From: PNAI01 sp964575715 | GTDB lineage: Bacteria; Pseudomonadota; Alphaproteobacteria; Rhizobiales; Xanthobacteraceae | Reading direction: 5' to 3' | DNA: 7,424 bases | Assembly (NCBI GenBank): GCA_964575715.1 | Contig: CAZNSG010000001.1 | Span: forward strand, 1 to 7,424 | Part shown: in pieces, positions 1-5,990 of the stretch | Position numbering within the stretch: the stretch's first letter is position 1 | Layout: each line of letters starts with the position of its first letter | Translations under genes and position numbers: made by a program | The notes under the pieces: generated by a model | The model's database searches: none | Told to the model about the DNA's origin: nothing | What the model saw: only the letters and a program-made list of their open reading frames with translations

Positions 1-157
1 CCTGATCGAGGAGCGCTATCCGGTCTATGCCGAAGCTGACCTTATTGTGGAATCGCGCGATGTGCCGCACGAAACCATCGTCGGCGAAATCGTTGACAAG
101 CTGTGCAGCCACCCAAACCTCGCCGGCGGCGTCACGACGGAGGCGCGCGGCCAATGA
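1..157 (+). CDS. aroK: Shikimate kinase, C-terminal end (partial)
   Basis: Only the last 51 codons are present (frame starting at base 2, stop TGA at 155-157); the gene runs off the left edge. The visible peptide contains RYPVYAEADLIVES, which resembles the late R-x-P-x-Y-x-E-x-A-D segment of shikimate kinases that carries a substrate/lid-region arginine, followed by a helix typical of the C-terminus. The enzyme phosphorylates shikimate at the 3-hydroxyl with ATP in the cytoplasm. Two things support the call: the peptide itself, and the immediately following aroB, since aroK-aroB is a very common bacterial pair. The stop overlaps the aroB start as ATGA. The kinase P-loop lies outside the window and cannot be checked. 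Confidence 0.85.
   Translation, partial: LIEERYPVYAEADLIVESRDVPHETIVGEIVDKLCSHPNLAGGVTTEARGQ
139..143 (+). promoter_or_regulatory. Ribosome binding site deciding the aroB start
   Basis: GGAGG lies inside the end of aroK, 10 bases before the ATG at 154. It supports the ATG at 154 over the in-frame GTG at 103, which would add 17 residues of Arg/Pro-rich sequence that do not look like AroB. Confidence 0.6.
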
Positions 158-1287
158 CCAAGCCGCTTCGCCCCGCCGATCCGATTGTCGTGAATGTGGC
201 GCTTGGCAGCCGCGCCTACGACATCGTCATCGGGCGTGGACTGTTGGCGGCACTCGGAGCGCGCATATCGGCGCTGCGACCGGGGGCCGCCACGCTCATT
301 GTCACGGATGAAAACGTTGCCCGCCATCATCTCACGGCCGCGCAGGCAAGCTTGCGCGCCGCCGATTTGCTGTCCGGTGAAATTATTCTTGCCCCCGGCG
401 AGCAAGCCAAGGGCTGGCGCGTGTTTGAAGTGCTCTGCGAGGGCATTCTGGCCGCGCGCATCGAACGCGGCGATCTCATTATTGCGCTCGGCGGCGGCGT
501 GGTCGGCGATCTCGCCGGCTTTGCCGCCGCGGTATCGCGCCGCGGGCTCGATTACATTCAGGTACCCACGACCTTGCTCGGGCAGGTGGATTCCTCGGTC
601 GGGGGCAAGACCGCGATCAATTCCAGCCACGGCAAGAACCTGATCGGCGCATTCCATCAACCGATCCTGGTGCTTGCCGACACCGCATTGCTTGACACGC
701 TGCCGCCGCGCGAATTCCGCGCCGGCTATGCGGAACTGGCGAAATACGGGTTGCTCGGCGATGCGGCGTTCTTTGCATGGTTAGAGGCGAACTGGCGCGA
801 ACTGTTTGCCGGCAGTGCGGCGCGCGAGCATGCGATTGCAGTAAGCACCCGCGCCAAGGCGGCAATCGTTGCGCGCGACGAGCGCGAAACCGGCGACCGG
901 GCGCTGCTTAATCTCGGCCATACCTTCGGGCACGCATTCGAGGCGGCATGCGGCTTTTCCGACCGGCTGCTGCACGGCGAAGCGATTGCGCTCGGCATGG
1001 CGCTGGCCTTCGAGTTTTCCGCCCGGCGCGGCCTGTTGCCGAAGGCGGAGGCTGACCGCGTCATCGCCCACCTTGCAGCGGTCGGTCTGCCCACCCATGT
1101 CAAGGATATCAGCGGCGGCGTGCCGGCGCTCGAAACGCTCATGAATCTGATTGCGCAGGACAAGAAGGTGAAGCGCGGCAAGCTCACGTTTATTCTGGTG
1201 CGCGGCATTGGGGCAGCGTTTGTCGCCCGCGACGTCGAGGCCGCCGAGGTTGCAACCTTCCTCGCCGAGAAACTCGCAAAGCGATGA
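154..1287 (+). CDS. aroB: 3-dehydroquinate synthase
   Basis: This encodes a 377-residue cytoplasmic enzyme that converts DAHP to 3-dehydroquinate, the second step of the shikimate pathway, using NAD and a divalent metal. The length is normal for the family. Visible signatures are the nucleotide-binding loop GGGVVGD (113-119), the PTTLLGQVDSSVGGKTAIN stretch (138-156), and the likely metal ligands E194 (in YAELAK), H256 (in LNLGHTFGH) and H274 (in LHGE), assigned by analogy with known dehydroquinate synthases. The ATG at 154 overlaps the aroK stop (ATGA) and has GGAGG 10 bases upstream. The stop TGA (1285-1287) overlaps the next gene in the same way. No frameshift or missing key residue is seen. 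The product is near certain. Confidence 0.97.
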   Translation: MTKPLRPADPIVVNVALGSRAYDIVIGRGLLAALGARISALRPGAATLIVTDENVARHHLTAAQASLRAADLLSGEIILAPGEQAKGWRVFEVLCEGILAARIERGDLIIALGGGVVGDLAGFAAAVSRRGLDYIQVPTTLLGQVDSSVGGKTAINSSHGKNLIGAFHQPILVLADTALLDTLPPREFRAGYAELAKYGLLGDAAFFAWLEANWRELFAGSAAREHAIAVSTRAKAAIVARDERETGDRALLNLGHTFGHAFEAACGFSDRLLHGEAIALGMALAFEFSARRGLLPKAEADRVIAHLAAVGLPTHVKDISGGVPALETLMNLIAQDKKVKRGKLTFILVRGIGAAFVARDVEAAEVATFLAEKLAKR

Positions 1288-2576
1288 CCAACGAAGACTG
1301 GCTGGTGCTCCTCATCGTTCTTCTCAGCCTTTTGCTGTCCGCATTCTTTTCCGCATGCGAGACGTCGCTCACCGCTTCCTCGCGCGGCCGTCTGACACTG
1401 ATGCAAAACCAAGGCAATCGGCGGGCAACGATCGTGCTGCGCCTGCTGGAAGCGCGCGAGCGGATGATCGGGGCGCTGCTGCTCGGCAACAACGTCGCCA
1501 ATATCGGCGCATCGGCGCTGATAACGGGATTGTTGCTCGCCTGGTTCGGCGACGTCGGCGTGCTTTACGCCACCGTGGTGATGAGCATCTTGGTCATCGT
1601 TTTCACGGAGGTGCTGCCGAAGACCGCCGCGATCAGCGCACCGGAGCGGATCGCGCTTTTTGTCGCGCGCCCGGCTGCTTTTGTGGTCAAAGTCTTCGGC
1701 CCGGTGCTGATGGCGATCGAGGGGCTGGTGAAGTTGACGCTTCGTCCATTCGGCATTCGGGTGGGTGAGAACCAGTCAATCCTTTCGCTGCATGAGGAAA
1801 TTCGTGGCACTGTCGATTTGCTGCATCGCGAGGGCGGCGTCGACAAACTCGATCGCGACATGGTCGGCGGCCTGCTCGACCTGCGCGATCTCGAAGTCGC
1901 CGACGTCATGGTTCATCGAACCGAGATGATGGCGCTCAATGCCGACGACCCGACCGAGGAGATCGTGCGCGCGATGATGGCCTCCGAATATACCCGCGTA
2001 CCGCTGTGGCGCGGAAGTCCGGAGAACATCGTCGGCATTCTCCATGCCAAGGATCTCTTGCGCGAAATCCGCGACGCCGAGGACGATCTGAGCAAGGTCG
2101 ACGTCGCCGCGATCGCGCTGCCGGCGTGGTTCGTGCCGAACTTTCGCCCGCTGATTGAACAGCTCAAGGCGTTCCGCCGCCGCAAGACCCATTTCGCGCT
2201 GGTAGTCGATGAATACGGCGACCTGATGGGCATGGTCACGCTGGAAGATATTTTGGAGGAAATCGTCGGCGATATTTCCGACGAGCAGGATATTCCGGTG
2301 CCCGGCGTGCGGCCGCAGCCCGACGGCTCGGTCAATGTCGACGGCGCGGTGCCGGTGCGCGATCTCAACCGCGTGATGGATTGGAACCTGCCGGATGCCG
2401 AAGCGACCACCATTGCCGGACTGGTCATTCACGAGGCGCGCTCGATACCTGAGGTCGGGCAGAGCTTCACCTTCCACGGCTTTCGTTTCCGCGTGCAGCG
2501 CAAGCATCGCAACCGCATCACCGCGTTGCGGATCACTCCGTTGATGCCAAAACCGGCGGTGACAAAGGCAGGATGA
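1284..2576 (+). CDS. CNNM/CBS-domain membrane protein (HlyC/CorC family, CorB-like)
   Basis: This is a 430-residue inner-membrane protein. The N-terminal DUF21/CNNM transmembrane domain covers about residues 1-150, with hydrophobic helices near 6-25, 62-88, 90-110 and 118-145, and family motifs SACETSL (23-29) and TEVLPK (108-113). A CBS pair follows (about 197-335): the first repeat begins at VADVMVHRTEM and the second ends with VVDEYGDLMGMVTLEDILEEIVGD (307-330). A CorC/HlyC C-terminal domain covers about 345-425. The family was named hemolysins, but characterised members act in Mg2+ export or divalent-cation handling. Domain order and length resemble E. coli YfjD/CorB; the transported ion here is inference. 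The start is set by the ATGA overlap with aroB; no strong Shine-Dalgarno is visible, so translation is probably coupled. Confidence 0.92.
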   Translation: MTNEDWLVLLIVLLSLLLSAFFSACETSLTASSRGRLTLMQNQGNRRATIVLRLLEARERMIGALLLGNNVANIGASALITGLLLAWFGDVGVLYATVVMSILVIVFTEVLPKTAAISAPERIALFVARPAAFVVKVFGPVLMAIEGLVKLTLRPFGIRVGENQSILSLHEEIRGTVDLLHREGGVDKLDRDMVGGLLDLRDLEVADVMVHRTEMMALNADDPTEEIVRAMMASEYTRVPLWRGSPENIVGILHAKDLLREIRDAEDDLSKVDVAAIALPAWFVPNFRPLIEQLKAFRRRKTHFALVVDEYGDLMGMVTLEDILEEIVGDISDEQDIPVPGVRPQPDGSVNVDGAVPVRDLNRVMDWNLPDAEATTIAGLVIHEARSIPEVGQSFTFHGFRFRVQRKHRNRITALRITPLMPKPAVTKAG

Positions 2577-3547
2577 GAAACCCGATGCGACTTTCAGCGA
2601 TCATCACATTGCTTGTGGCTTGTCTCGCCGCGACGGCTCGAGCGCAAGACTATCCCACTCGTTCGGTTCATATCATCGCGCCATTCCCGGCCGGAGGATT
2701 GGCCGATGTGCTCGCGCGCGCGGTTGGCGACGAGATAGCCAAAACGCTCGGTCAGCCCATCATCGTCGAAAATAGAGCTGGTGCTGGCGGCAACGTTGGC
2801 GCCGATGCGGTCGCCAAAGCCGCGCCAGATGGCTACACGCTGCTGATGTCATCGGCCGGCATTCTCACCGCCAATCCGTTTCTCTATGCAAAAATGCCGT
2901 TTGACGCCGAGACGGCATTCATCCCGATCTCGAATGTTGCTGACATGCCCATGACGGTAGTCGTCAATCCGAAGGTAGAAGCAAAGACGTTGGCCGAGCT
3001 CGTCGCCTTTGCCCGTGCGCAGCCGGGCAAGCTCAATTTCGGTTCGCCCGGTATCGGCACCACCGGCCATCTTGGGCTCGCAATGCTCATGCACGCGGCG
3101 AACATTAAGATCACGCATGTGCCGTATCGCGGCGCGGCGCCTGCTGTGGCCGATCTCATCGCCGGTCAGATCGACGGCGTTGTCGATAATCCGCCGACTG
3201 TGTTGCAGCACATCCAAAGCGGACGGTTGCGGGCGCTGGCGGTGGCGGCAAAAACGCGCATGGCGCAGTTGCCCGATCTGCCAACCGCGGCCGAGGCGGG
3301 TGTTGCCAACTATGAGGCGACGTCGTGGTTCGGCATCCTGGCGCCCGCCGGCACGCCTGCAGCGATTGTTGCGCGGTTGCACAAGGAGATTGTCGCGGCA
3401 TTGCGGACGCCGGTCATGCAGGAACGCTTTGCCAAATCCGGTGCGCGTCTGGTCGGCAACAGCCCGGTTGAATTCGCAACGCAAATCCGCGCCGAGCGCG
3501 TCAAATGGGGCGAGATCATCCGGTCGGCGAATATCAAGGCAGAGTAA
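2573..3547 (+). CDS. Tripartite tricarboxylate transporter substrate-binding protein (TctC/Bug family)
   Basis: This is a 324-residue predicted periplasmic binding protein. Its N-terminus is a classical signal peptide with a hydrophobic core (about 7-20) and likely cleavage at ARA|QDYP (after residue 24). Family motifs follow: PFPAGG (37-42), ENRAGAGGNVGADAVAKA (66-83), DGYTLL (86-91), GSPG (157-160), HVPYRG (172-177) and APAGTP (257-262). TctC/Bug proteins bind small carboxylates, often dicarboxylates, aromatic acids or related anions; the ligand cannot be read from sequence. No TctA or TctB membrane partner is in the window, so this is an orphan, as is frequent for this expanded family. The first ATG (2573) overlaps the upstream stop as ATGA. 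A second ATG at 2585 (M5) would also leave a full signal peptide, so the exact start is open. Confidence 0.93.
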   Translation: MRNPMRLSAIITLLVACLAATARAQDYPTRSVHIIAPFPAGGLADVLARAVGDEIAKTLGQPIIVENRAGAGGNVGADAVAKAAPDGYTLLMSSAGILTANPFLYAKMPFDAETAFIPISNVADMPMTVVVNPKVEAKTLAELVAFARAQPGKLNFGSPGIGTTGHLGLAMLMHAANIKITHVPYRGAAPAVADLIAGQIDGVVDNPPTVLQHIQSGRLRALAVAAKTRMAQLPDLPTAAEAGVANYEATSWFGILAPAGTPAAIVARLHKEIVAALRTPVMQERFAKSGARLVGNSPVEFATQIRAERVKWGEIIRSANIKAE

Positions 3548-3570
3548 TCGTGTCGCTGCTCGTAACGAAA

Positions 3571-3605
3571 TCCTGCCACGCCAATGATCCGTGCGAATAG
3601 CAGGA
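3571..3605 (+). terminator. Candidate stem-loop after the tctC-like gene
   Basis: TCCTGC (3571-3576) pairs perfectly with GCAGGA (3600-3605). Inside it, CACG (3577-3580) pairs with CGTG (3590-3593), leaving a 9-base loop and a 6-base bulge on the 3' side. AAA (3568-3570) could extend the stem with TTT (3607-3609) past one unpaired C. It begins 23 bases after the stop of the binding-protein gene. The T run is only three bases, so it is weak as an intrinsic terminator. It could instead be a processing or leader structure for the small gene downstream. Confidence 0.3.
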
Positions 3606-3650
3606 CTTTGGATCCTTCGAGGCGGACGGCCACAAGATCATTTTAACTTG

Positions 3651-3656
3651 AAGGAG
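3651..3656 (+). promoter_or_regulatory. Strong ribosome binding site of the small membrane protein
   Basis: AAGGAG lies 6 bases before the ATG at 3663, close to ideal spacing. It decides the start: the in-frame start at 3591 would add 24 residues and has no comparable site. It is also the main evidence that this short reading frame is translated. Confidence 0.65.
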
Positions 3657-3662
3657 ATTCAC

Positions 3663-3827
3663 ATGCGCATCGTGCTTGGTGTCTTAATTGGTTTGTTCGT
3701 GGCTTGGAACATCAAACAACCCCCAGTTATGAAACAGCTGCAGGATTGGGGAATTTCCTATTTTGACGATTACGTTGATCAGCTATGCCAGAAGTACAAA
3801 AAGCCTGAGGTGTCGAAGGAAATTTAG
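3663..3827 (+). CDS. Small predicted single-pass membrane protein, unknown function
   Basis: This is a 54-residue protein. Residues 3-16 (IVLGVLIGLFVAWN) form one hydrophobic segment right after the N-terminal Met-Arg, which could be a membrane anchor or an uncleaved signal. The rest is polar, with a middle segment rich in aromatic and acidic residues (WGISYFDDYVDQ) and a Lys-rich tail containing one Cys (C42). An excellent Shine-Dalgarno precedes the ATG. GC content is about 44% by hand count (72/165), against about 60-67% in 60-base samples of flanking genes, and it uses AT-rich codons such as TTA for Leu8. It lies 115 bases after the binding-protein gene and runs convergently toward bolA. 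I do not recognise a family. It could be a recently acquired or poorly conserved gene. Confidence 0.6.
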   Translation: MRIVLGVLIGLFVAWNIKQPPVMKQLQDWGISYFDDYVDQLCQKYKKPEVSKEI

Positions 3828-3872
3828 ATTGAACTTAAAACACATGCTGACCACTTGGGGAGCTACCGGAGC

Positions 3873-4148
3873 TTAAACTGCGTCCTCTCCCGGCGCGCTT
3901 GCATGTATCGCGAGCGCATGCACGCCGCCGGCAAGCTCGGCCGCCAGGATCGCGTTAATCATGCGATGGCGCTCGATCCGGCTCATGCCGCGGAAGGCTT
4001 CCGCCACGATGGTGACGCGGAAATGGGTCTCGCCGCCCGGCCGGTGGCCGGCATGCCCCGCGTGCTGATGGGATTCGTCAACCACATCGAGGCTTTGCGG
4101 CGCGAAAGCCTTGCTCAACTTGTTCGTGATGAGATCACCGGTTGCCAT
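3873..4148 (-). CDS. bolA: BolA family protein
   Basis: This is a 91-residue cytoplasmic protein of normal BolA length. Visible features are a DVVDESHQHAGHAGH loop (21-35) with H27, H29, H32 and H35, then GGETHFRVTIV (38-48), the F-x-G-M-S-R-I-x-R-H-R signature with invariant-type H61 (52-62), and VHAL (76-79) near the C-terminus. There is no cysteine and the variable loop is His-rich, matching the His-type BolA class. BolA proteins bind monothiol glutaredoxins through a shared [2Fe-2S] cluster and act in Fe-S or iron homeostasis; some also bind DNA. The start ATG is at 4148-4146, with only a weak GAGA-type site upstream, and the stop TAA is at 3875-3873. It is divergent from the J-domain gene and convergent with the small membrane protein gene. 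Whether this member acts with glutaredoxin or as a regulator is not shown by the sequence. Confidence 0.94.
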   Translation of the reverse strand: MATGDLITNKLSKAFAPQSLDVVDESHQHAGHAGHRPGGETHFRVTIVAEAFRGMSRIERHRMINAILAAELAGGVHALAIHASAPGEDAV

Positions 4149-4179
4149 GACATCTCGTACGGCAAGCTATGACGAATGG

Positions 4180-4246
4180 TCAATCACGGGGTGCGGCGGT
4201 CAATTCGAAAATACCTTTTGTCAAGACTTGAACGCCGGACTTCAAT
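4180..4246. repeat. Phased TCAA motifs in the bolA/J-protein divergent region
   Basis: TCAA occurs at 4180, 4200, 4221 and 4242, at spacings of 20, 21 and 21 bp, about two helical turns each. The first two are longer identical copies, GGTCAAT at 4178 and 4198. All lie between two divergent genes, where repeated sites on one DNA face could bind a cooperative regulator. The motif is short and the pattern was found after the fact, so chance is possible. Confidence 0.3.
4221..4231. promoter_or_regulatory. Candidate operator palindrome
   Basis: TCAAG-A-CTTGA is a perfect 11-bp inverted repeat with a one-base centre. It overlaps the -35-like elements of the forward candidate promoters (TTGTCA 4218-4223, TTGAAC 4228-4233) and the reverse-strand TTGACA (4224-4219). 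That position suits a dimeric repressor or activator serving one or both divergent genes. No known regulator consensus is claimed. Confidence 0.35.
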
Positions 4247-4257
4247 TCTTGCATAAT
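4228..4257 (+). promoter_or_regulatory. Candidate sigma-70-type promoter of the J-protein gene
   Basis: TTGAAC (4228-4233) and CATAAT (4252-4257) are separated by 18 bp and match the consensus hexamers at 4/6 and 5/6 positions. Transcription would be expected to begin near 4264, right at the ATG at 4266, which would give a leaderless mRNA. An alternative pair is TTGTCA (4218-4223) with TTCAAT (4241-4246), 17 bp apart, which would start about 10 bases earlier. For bolA, the opposite strand has a perfect TTGACA at 4224-4219 but no convincing -10 at standard spacing. Confidence 0.4.
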
Positions 4258-4265
4258 GATCGGTC

Positions 4266-4880
4266 ATGAAATTCGACTCGCCCTTATTCGATCGCATCCG
4301 GGTCAAACCCGGCGCGGATCGACGTCCGCGCACCGAATCTCCGGCTTGCGAATGGGCCGGTTGCGGCGATCGGGCGTCCCACCGCGCGCCCAAGGGCCGG
4401 CTGCGCGAGCGGGAGTATTGGCGGTTCTGCCTGCAACATGTGCGCGAGTACAACCATTCATATAATTATTTCGCCGGCATGTCCGACGCTGCCGTTTCGA
4501 GCTACCAGAAAGATGCGGTTACCGGCCATCGTCCGACCTGGAAGATGGGGGTCGGCCGCCGTTCGGCCGAGTCGGGTCCGCATGCCGCCAGTCACGGCGC
4601 GCATGATCCATTCGGCATGTACCGCGAATTCGGCGGTAATTGGCGGCCGAATTTCGAACGCGTGGAACCGGCAGGCCGCAGCGTGCGCAATGCCGAGCGC
4701 AAGGCGCTCAGCGTGCTGGGACTTGAATTCGATGCCACCGCCGCCGATATCAAGGCCAAATTCAAGCTTTTGGTGAAGCGCCACCATCCCGACGCCAACG
4801 GCGGCGATCGGGCCTATGAAGACATGCTACGCGAGATTATCCAGGCCTATAACTATTTGAAATCGGTGCATTTTGGCTGA
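4266..4880 (+). CDS. J-domain protein with N-terminal Cys/His module
   Basis: This is a 204-residue, probably cytoplasmic protein. The C-terminal J domain (about 145-200) carries the HPD motif at 174-176 after a basic helix II (KAKFKLLVKRHH), as needed to stimulate DnaK ATPase. There is no Gly/Phe region, DnaJ zinc finger or substrate domain of full DnaJ, so it is a type III J-protein. The N-terminal module has C28-x4-C33 and, after 21 residues, C55-x2-H58 within RFCLQHVREYN, a possible metal site, followed by an NYFAGM segment. I recall such proteins beside cobST in Hyphomicrobiales, with no characterised function known to me. The ATG at 4266 has a stop codon just upstream in frame (4257-4259), no Shine-Dalgarno, and no other in-frame Met until residue 72. 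The gene sits 116 bases before cobS on the same strand. Confidence 0.88.
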   Translation: MKFDSPLFDRIRVKPGADRRPRTESPACEWAGCGDRASHRAPKGRLREREYWRFCLQHVREYNHSYNYFAGMSDAAVSSYQKDAVTGHRPTWKMGVGRRSAESGPHAASHGAHDPFGMYREFGGNWRPNFERVEPAGRSVRNAERKALSVLGLEFDATAADIKAKFKLLVKRHHPDANGGDRAYEDMLREIIQAYNYLKSVHFG

Positions 4881-4985
4881 TGATGGGGAACGGATTAGCG
4901 CCTCGCCCCGATTCTGCTAAATTCGCGACTCGATACGAAACTTGAAGGCCCAATTTGGAATTGCGCCCCGCGCCGTTCCGGAGCC

Positions 4986-4991
4986 AGGGAG
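4986..4991 (+). promoter_or_regulatory. Ribosome binding site of cobS
   Basis: AGGGAG ends 5 bases before the ATG at 4997. This favours 4997 over the in-frame TTG at 4955, which would add 14 residues and lacks a good site. Confidence 0.6.
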
Positions 4992-4996
4992 CAGCA

Positions 4997-5983
4997 ATGA
5001 CGACCGCGACGCACGACGTAGCTCCGCTGCCCGACATGAAAGTGTCGATCCGGCAATTGTTCGGCTTCGACAGCGACATGGAAGTGCCAGCCTATACGCA
5101 GCCCGACGAGCACGTGCCGGACCTCGATCCGGATTACCGCTTCGACAAGCCGACCACGCTCGCAATCCTTGCAGGCTTTGCCTACAACCGTCGCGTCATG
5201 ATCACCGGCTACCACGGCACTGGAAAATCCACCCACGTGGAACAAGTGGCCGCTCGCCTCAATTGGCCCTGCGTGCGCGTTAATCTCGACAGCCACATCA
5301 GCCGCATCGACTTGATCGGCAAGGATGCAATCGTCATCCGGGAAGGACAGCAGGTGACCGAGTTTCGCGACGGGATTTTGCCGTGGGCGCTGCAGAACAA
5401 CATCGCGCTTTGCTTCGATGAATACGATGCCGGCCGCCCCGATGTGATGTTCGTGATTCAGCGCGTACTCGAAGTCTCGGGCAAGCTCACGCTGCTCGAC
5501 CAGAACAAGGTGATCCGGCCGCACCCGGCGTTCCGTTTGTTCTCCACCGCCAACACGGTCGGGCTTGGCGACACCACCGGCCTCTATCACGGCACGCAGC
5601 AGATTAACCAGGGCCAGATGGACCGTTGGTCGATCGTCACCACGCTCAATTATCTACCGCACGACAATGAAGTCGAGATCGTGCTCGCCAAGGCCAAGCA
5701 TTATCGTACCGACGCGGGACGCGAAATCGTCGGCAAGATGGTTCGTGTTGCGGATCTGACCCGCAACGCGTTCATCAACGGCGATATTTCGACCGTGATG
5801 AGCCCGCGCACAGTGATCATTTGGGCGGAGAACGCCGAGATCTTCAAAGACGTCGGCTTTGCGTTCCGGCTCACGTTCCTCAACAAGTGCGATGAGTTGG
5901 AGCGCTCGATCGTGGCGGAGTTCTATCAGCGCTGCTTCGGAGTCGAACTCCCTGAATCCGCGGTCAATGTGGCGCTCAGTTGA
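4997..5983 (+). CDS. cobS: Aerobic cobaltochelatase subunit CobS (AAA+ ATPase)
   Basis: This is a 328-residue cytoplasmic MoxR/ChlI-like AAA+ ATPase. With CobT and CobN it drives ATP-dependent insertion of Co2+ into hydrogenobyrinic acid a,c-diamide in the aerobic cobalamin pathway. The N-terminal CobS-type segment (about 13-45) contains KVSIRQLFGFDSDMEVPAY. Walker A is GYHGTGKST (71-79), Walker B is ALCFDE (137-142), sensor 1 is in FSTANT (N186), a probable arginine finger is R210 in QMDRWS, and a sensor-2-like Arg is R271 in SPRT. The length matches known CobS proteins (about 330 residues). cobT starts 27 bases after the stop, so the two are surely co-transcribed. No cobalamin riboswitch is recognisable in the 116 bases upstream. 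Confidence 0.97.
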   Translation: MTTATHDVAPLPDMKVSIRQLFGFDSDMEVPAYTQPDEHVPDLDPDYRFDKPTTLAILAGFAYNRRVMITGYHGTGKSTHVEQVAARLNWPCVRVNLDSHISRIDLIGKDAIVIREGQQVTEFRDGILPWALQNNIALCFDEYDAGRPDVMFVIQRVLEVSGKLTLLDQNKVIRPHPAFRLFSTANTVGLGDTTGLYHGTQQINQGQMDRWSIVTTLNYLPHDNEVEIVLAKAKHYRTDAGREIVGKMVRVADLTRNAFINGDISTVMSPRTVIIWAENAEIFKDVGFAFRLTFLNKCDELERSIVAEFYQRCFGVELPESAVNVALS

Positions 5984-5990
5984 TCGCAAA

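Noticed and set aside
1776..2507. Long open frame (243 codons) on the minus strand opposite the CNNM/CBS gene
   Set aside because: It lies wholly antisense to a gene with clear domains. Its composition (His/Arg/Asp-rich, no recognisable motif) is what high-GC codon bias produces on the opposite strand.
3591..3662. N-terminal extension of the small membrane protein to an upstream in-frame start
   Set aside because: The ATG at 3663 has AAGGAG at ideal spacing and puts the hydrophobic segment at the N-terminus. The extension overlaps the stem-loop candidate and has no ribosome binding site.
3858..3875. AGCT-ACCGG-AGCT as a terminator between the convergent small gene and bolA
   Set aside because: The stem is only four base pairs and no T run follows in either direction.
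3855..4172. Plus-strand open frame across bolA
   Set aside because: The minus-strand frame matches BolA in length and motifs. The plus-strand translation has no family resemblance.
4951..4963. CAATT-TGG-AATTG inverted repeat upstream of cobS
   Set aside because: It is a perfect but short 5-bp dyad with no accompanying promoter elements I can identify. It is likely to occur by chance.
4881..4996. Possible cobalamin riboswitch before cobS
   Set aside because: At 116 bases the gap is too short for a full cobalamin riboswitch, and I cannot find a convincing B12-box-like sequence or terminator/anti-terminator pair.
4895..5590. Minus-strand open frame (231 codons) opposite cobS
   Set aside because: It has no domain or start signal and is a shadow of the strongly supported cobS frame.
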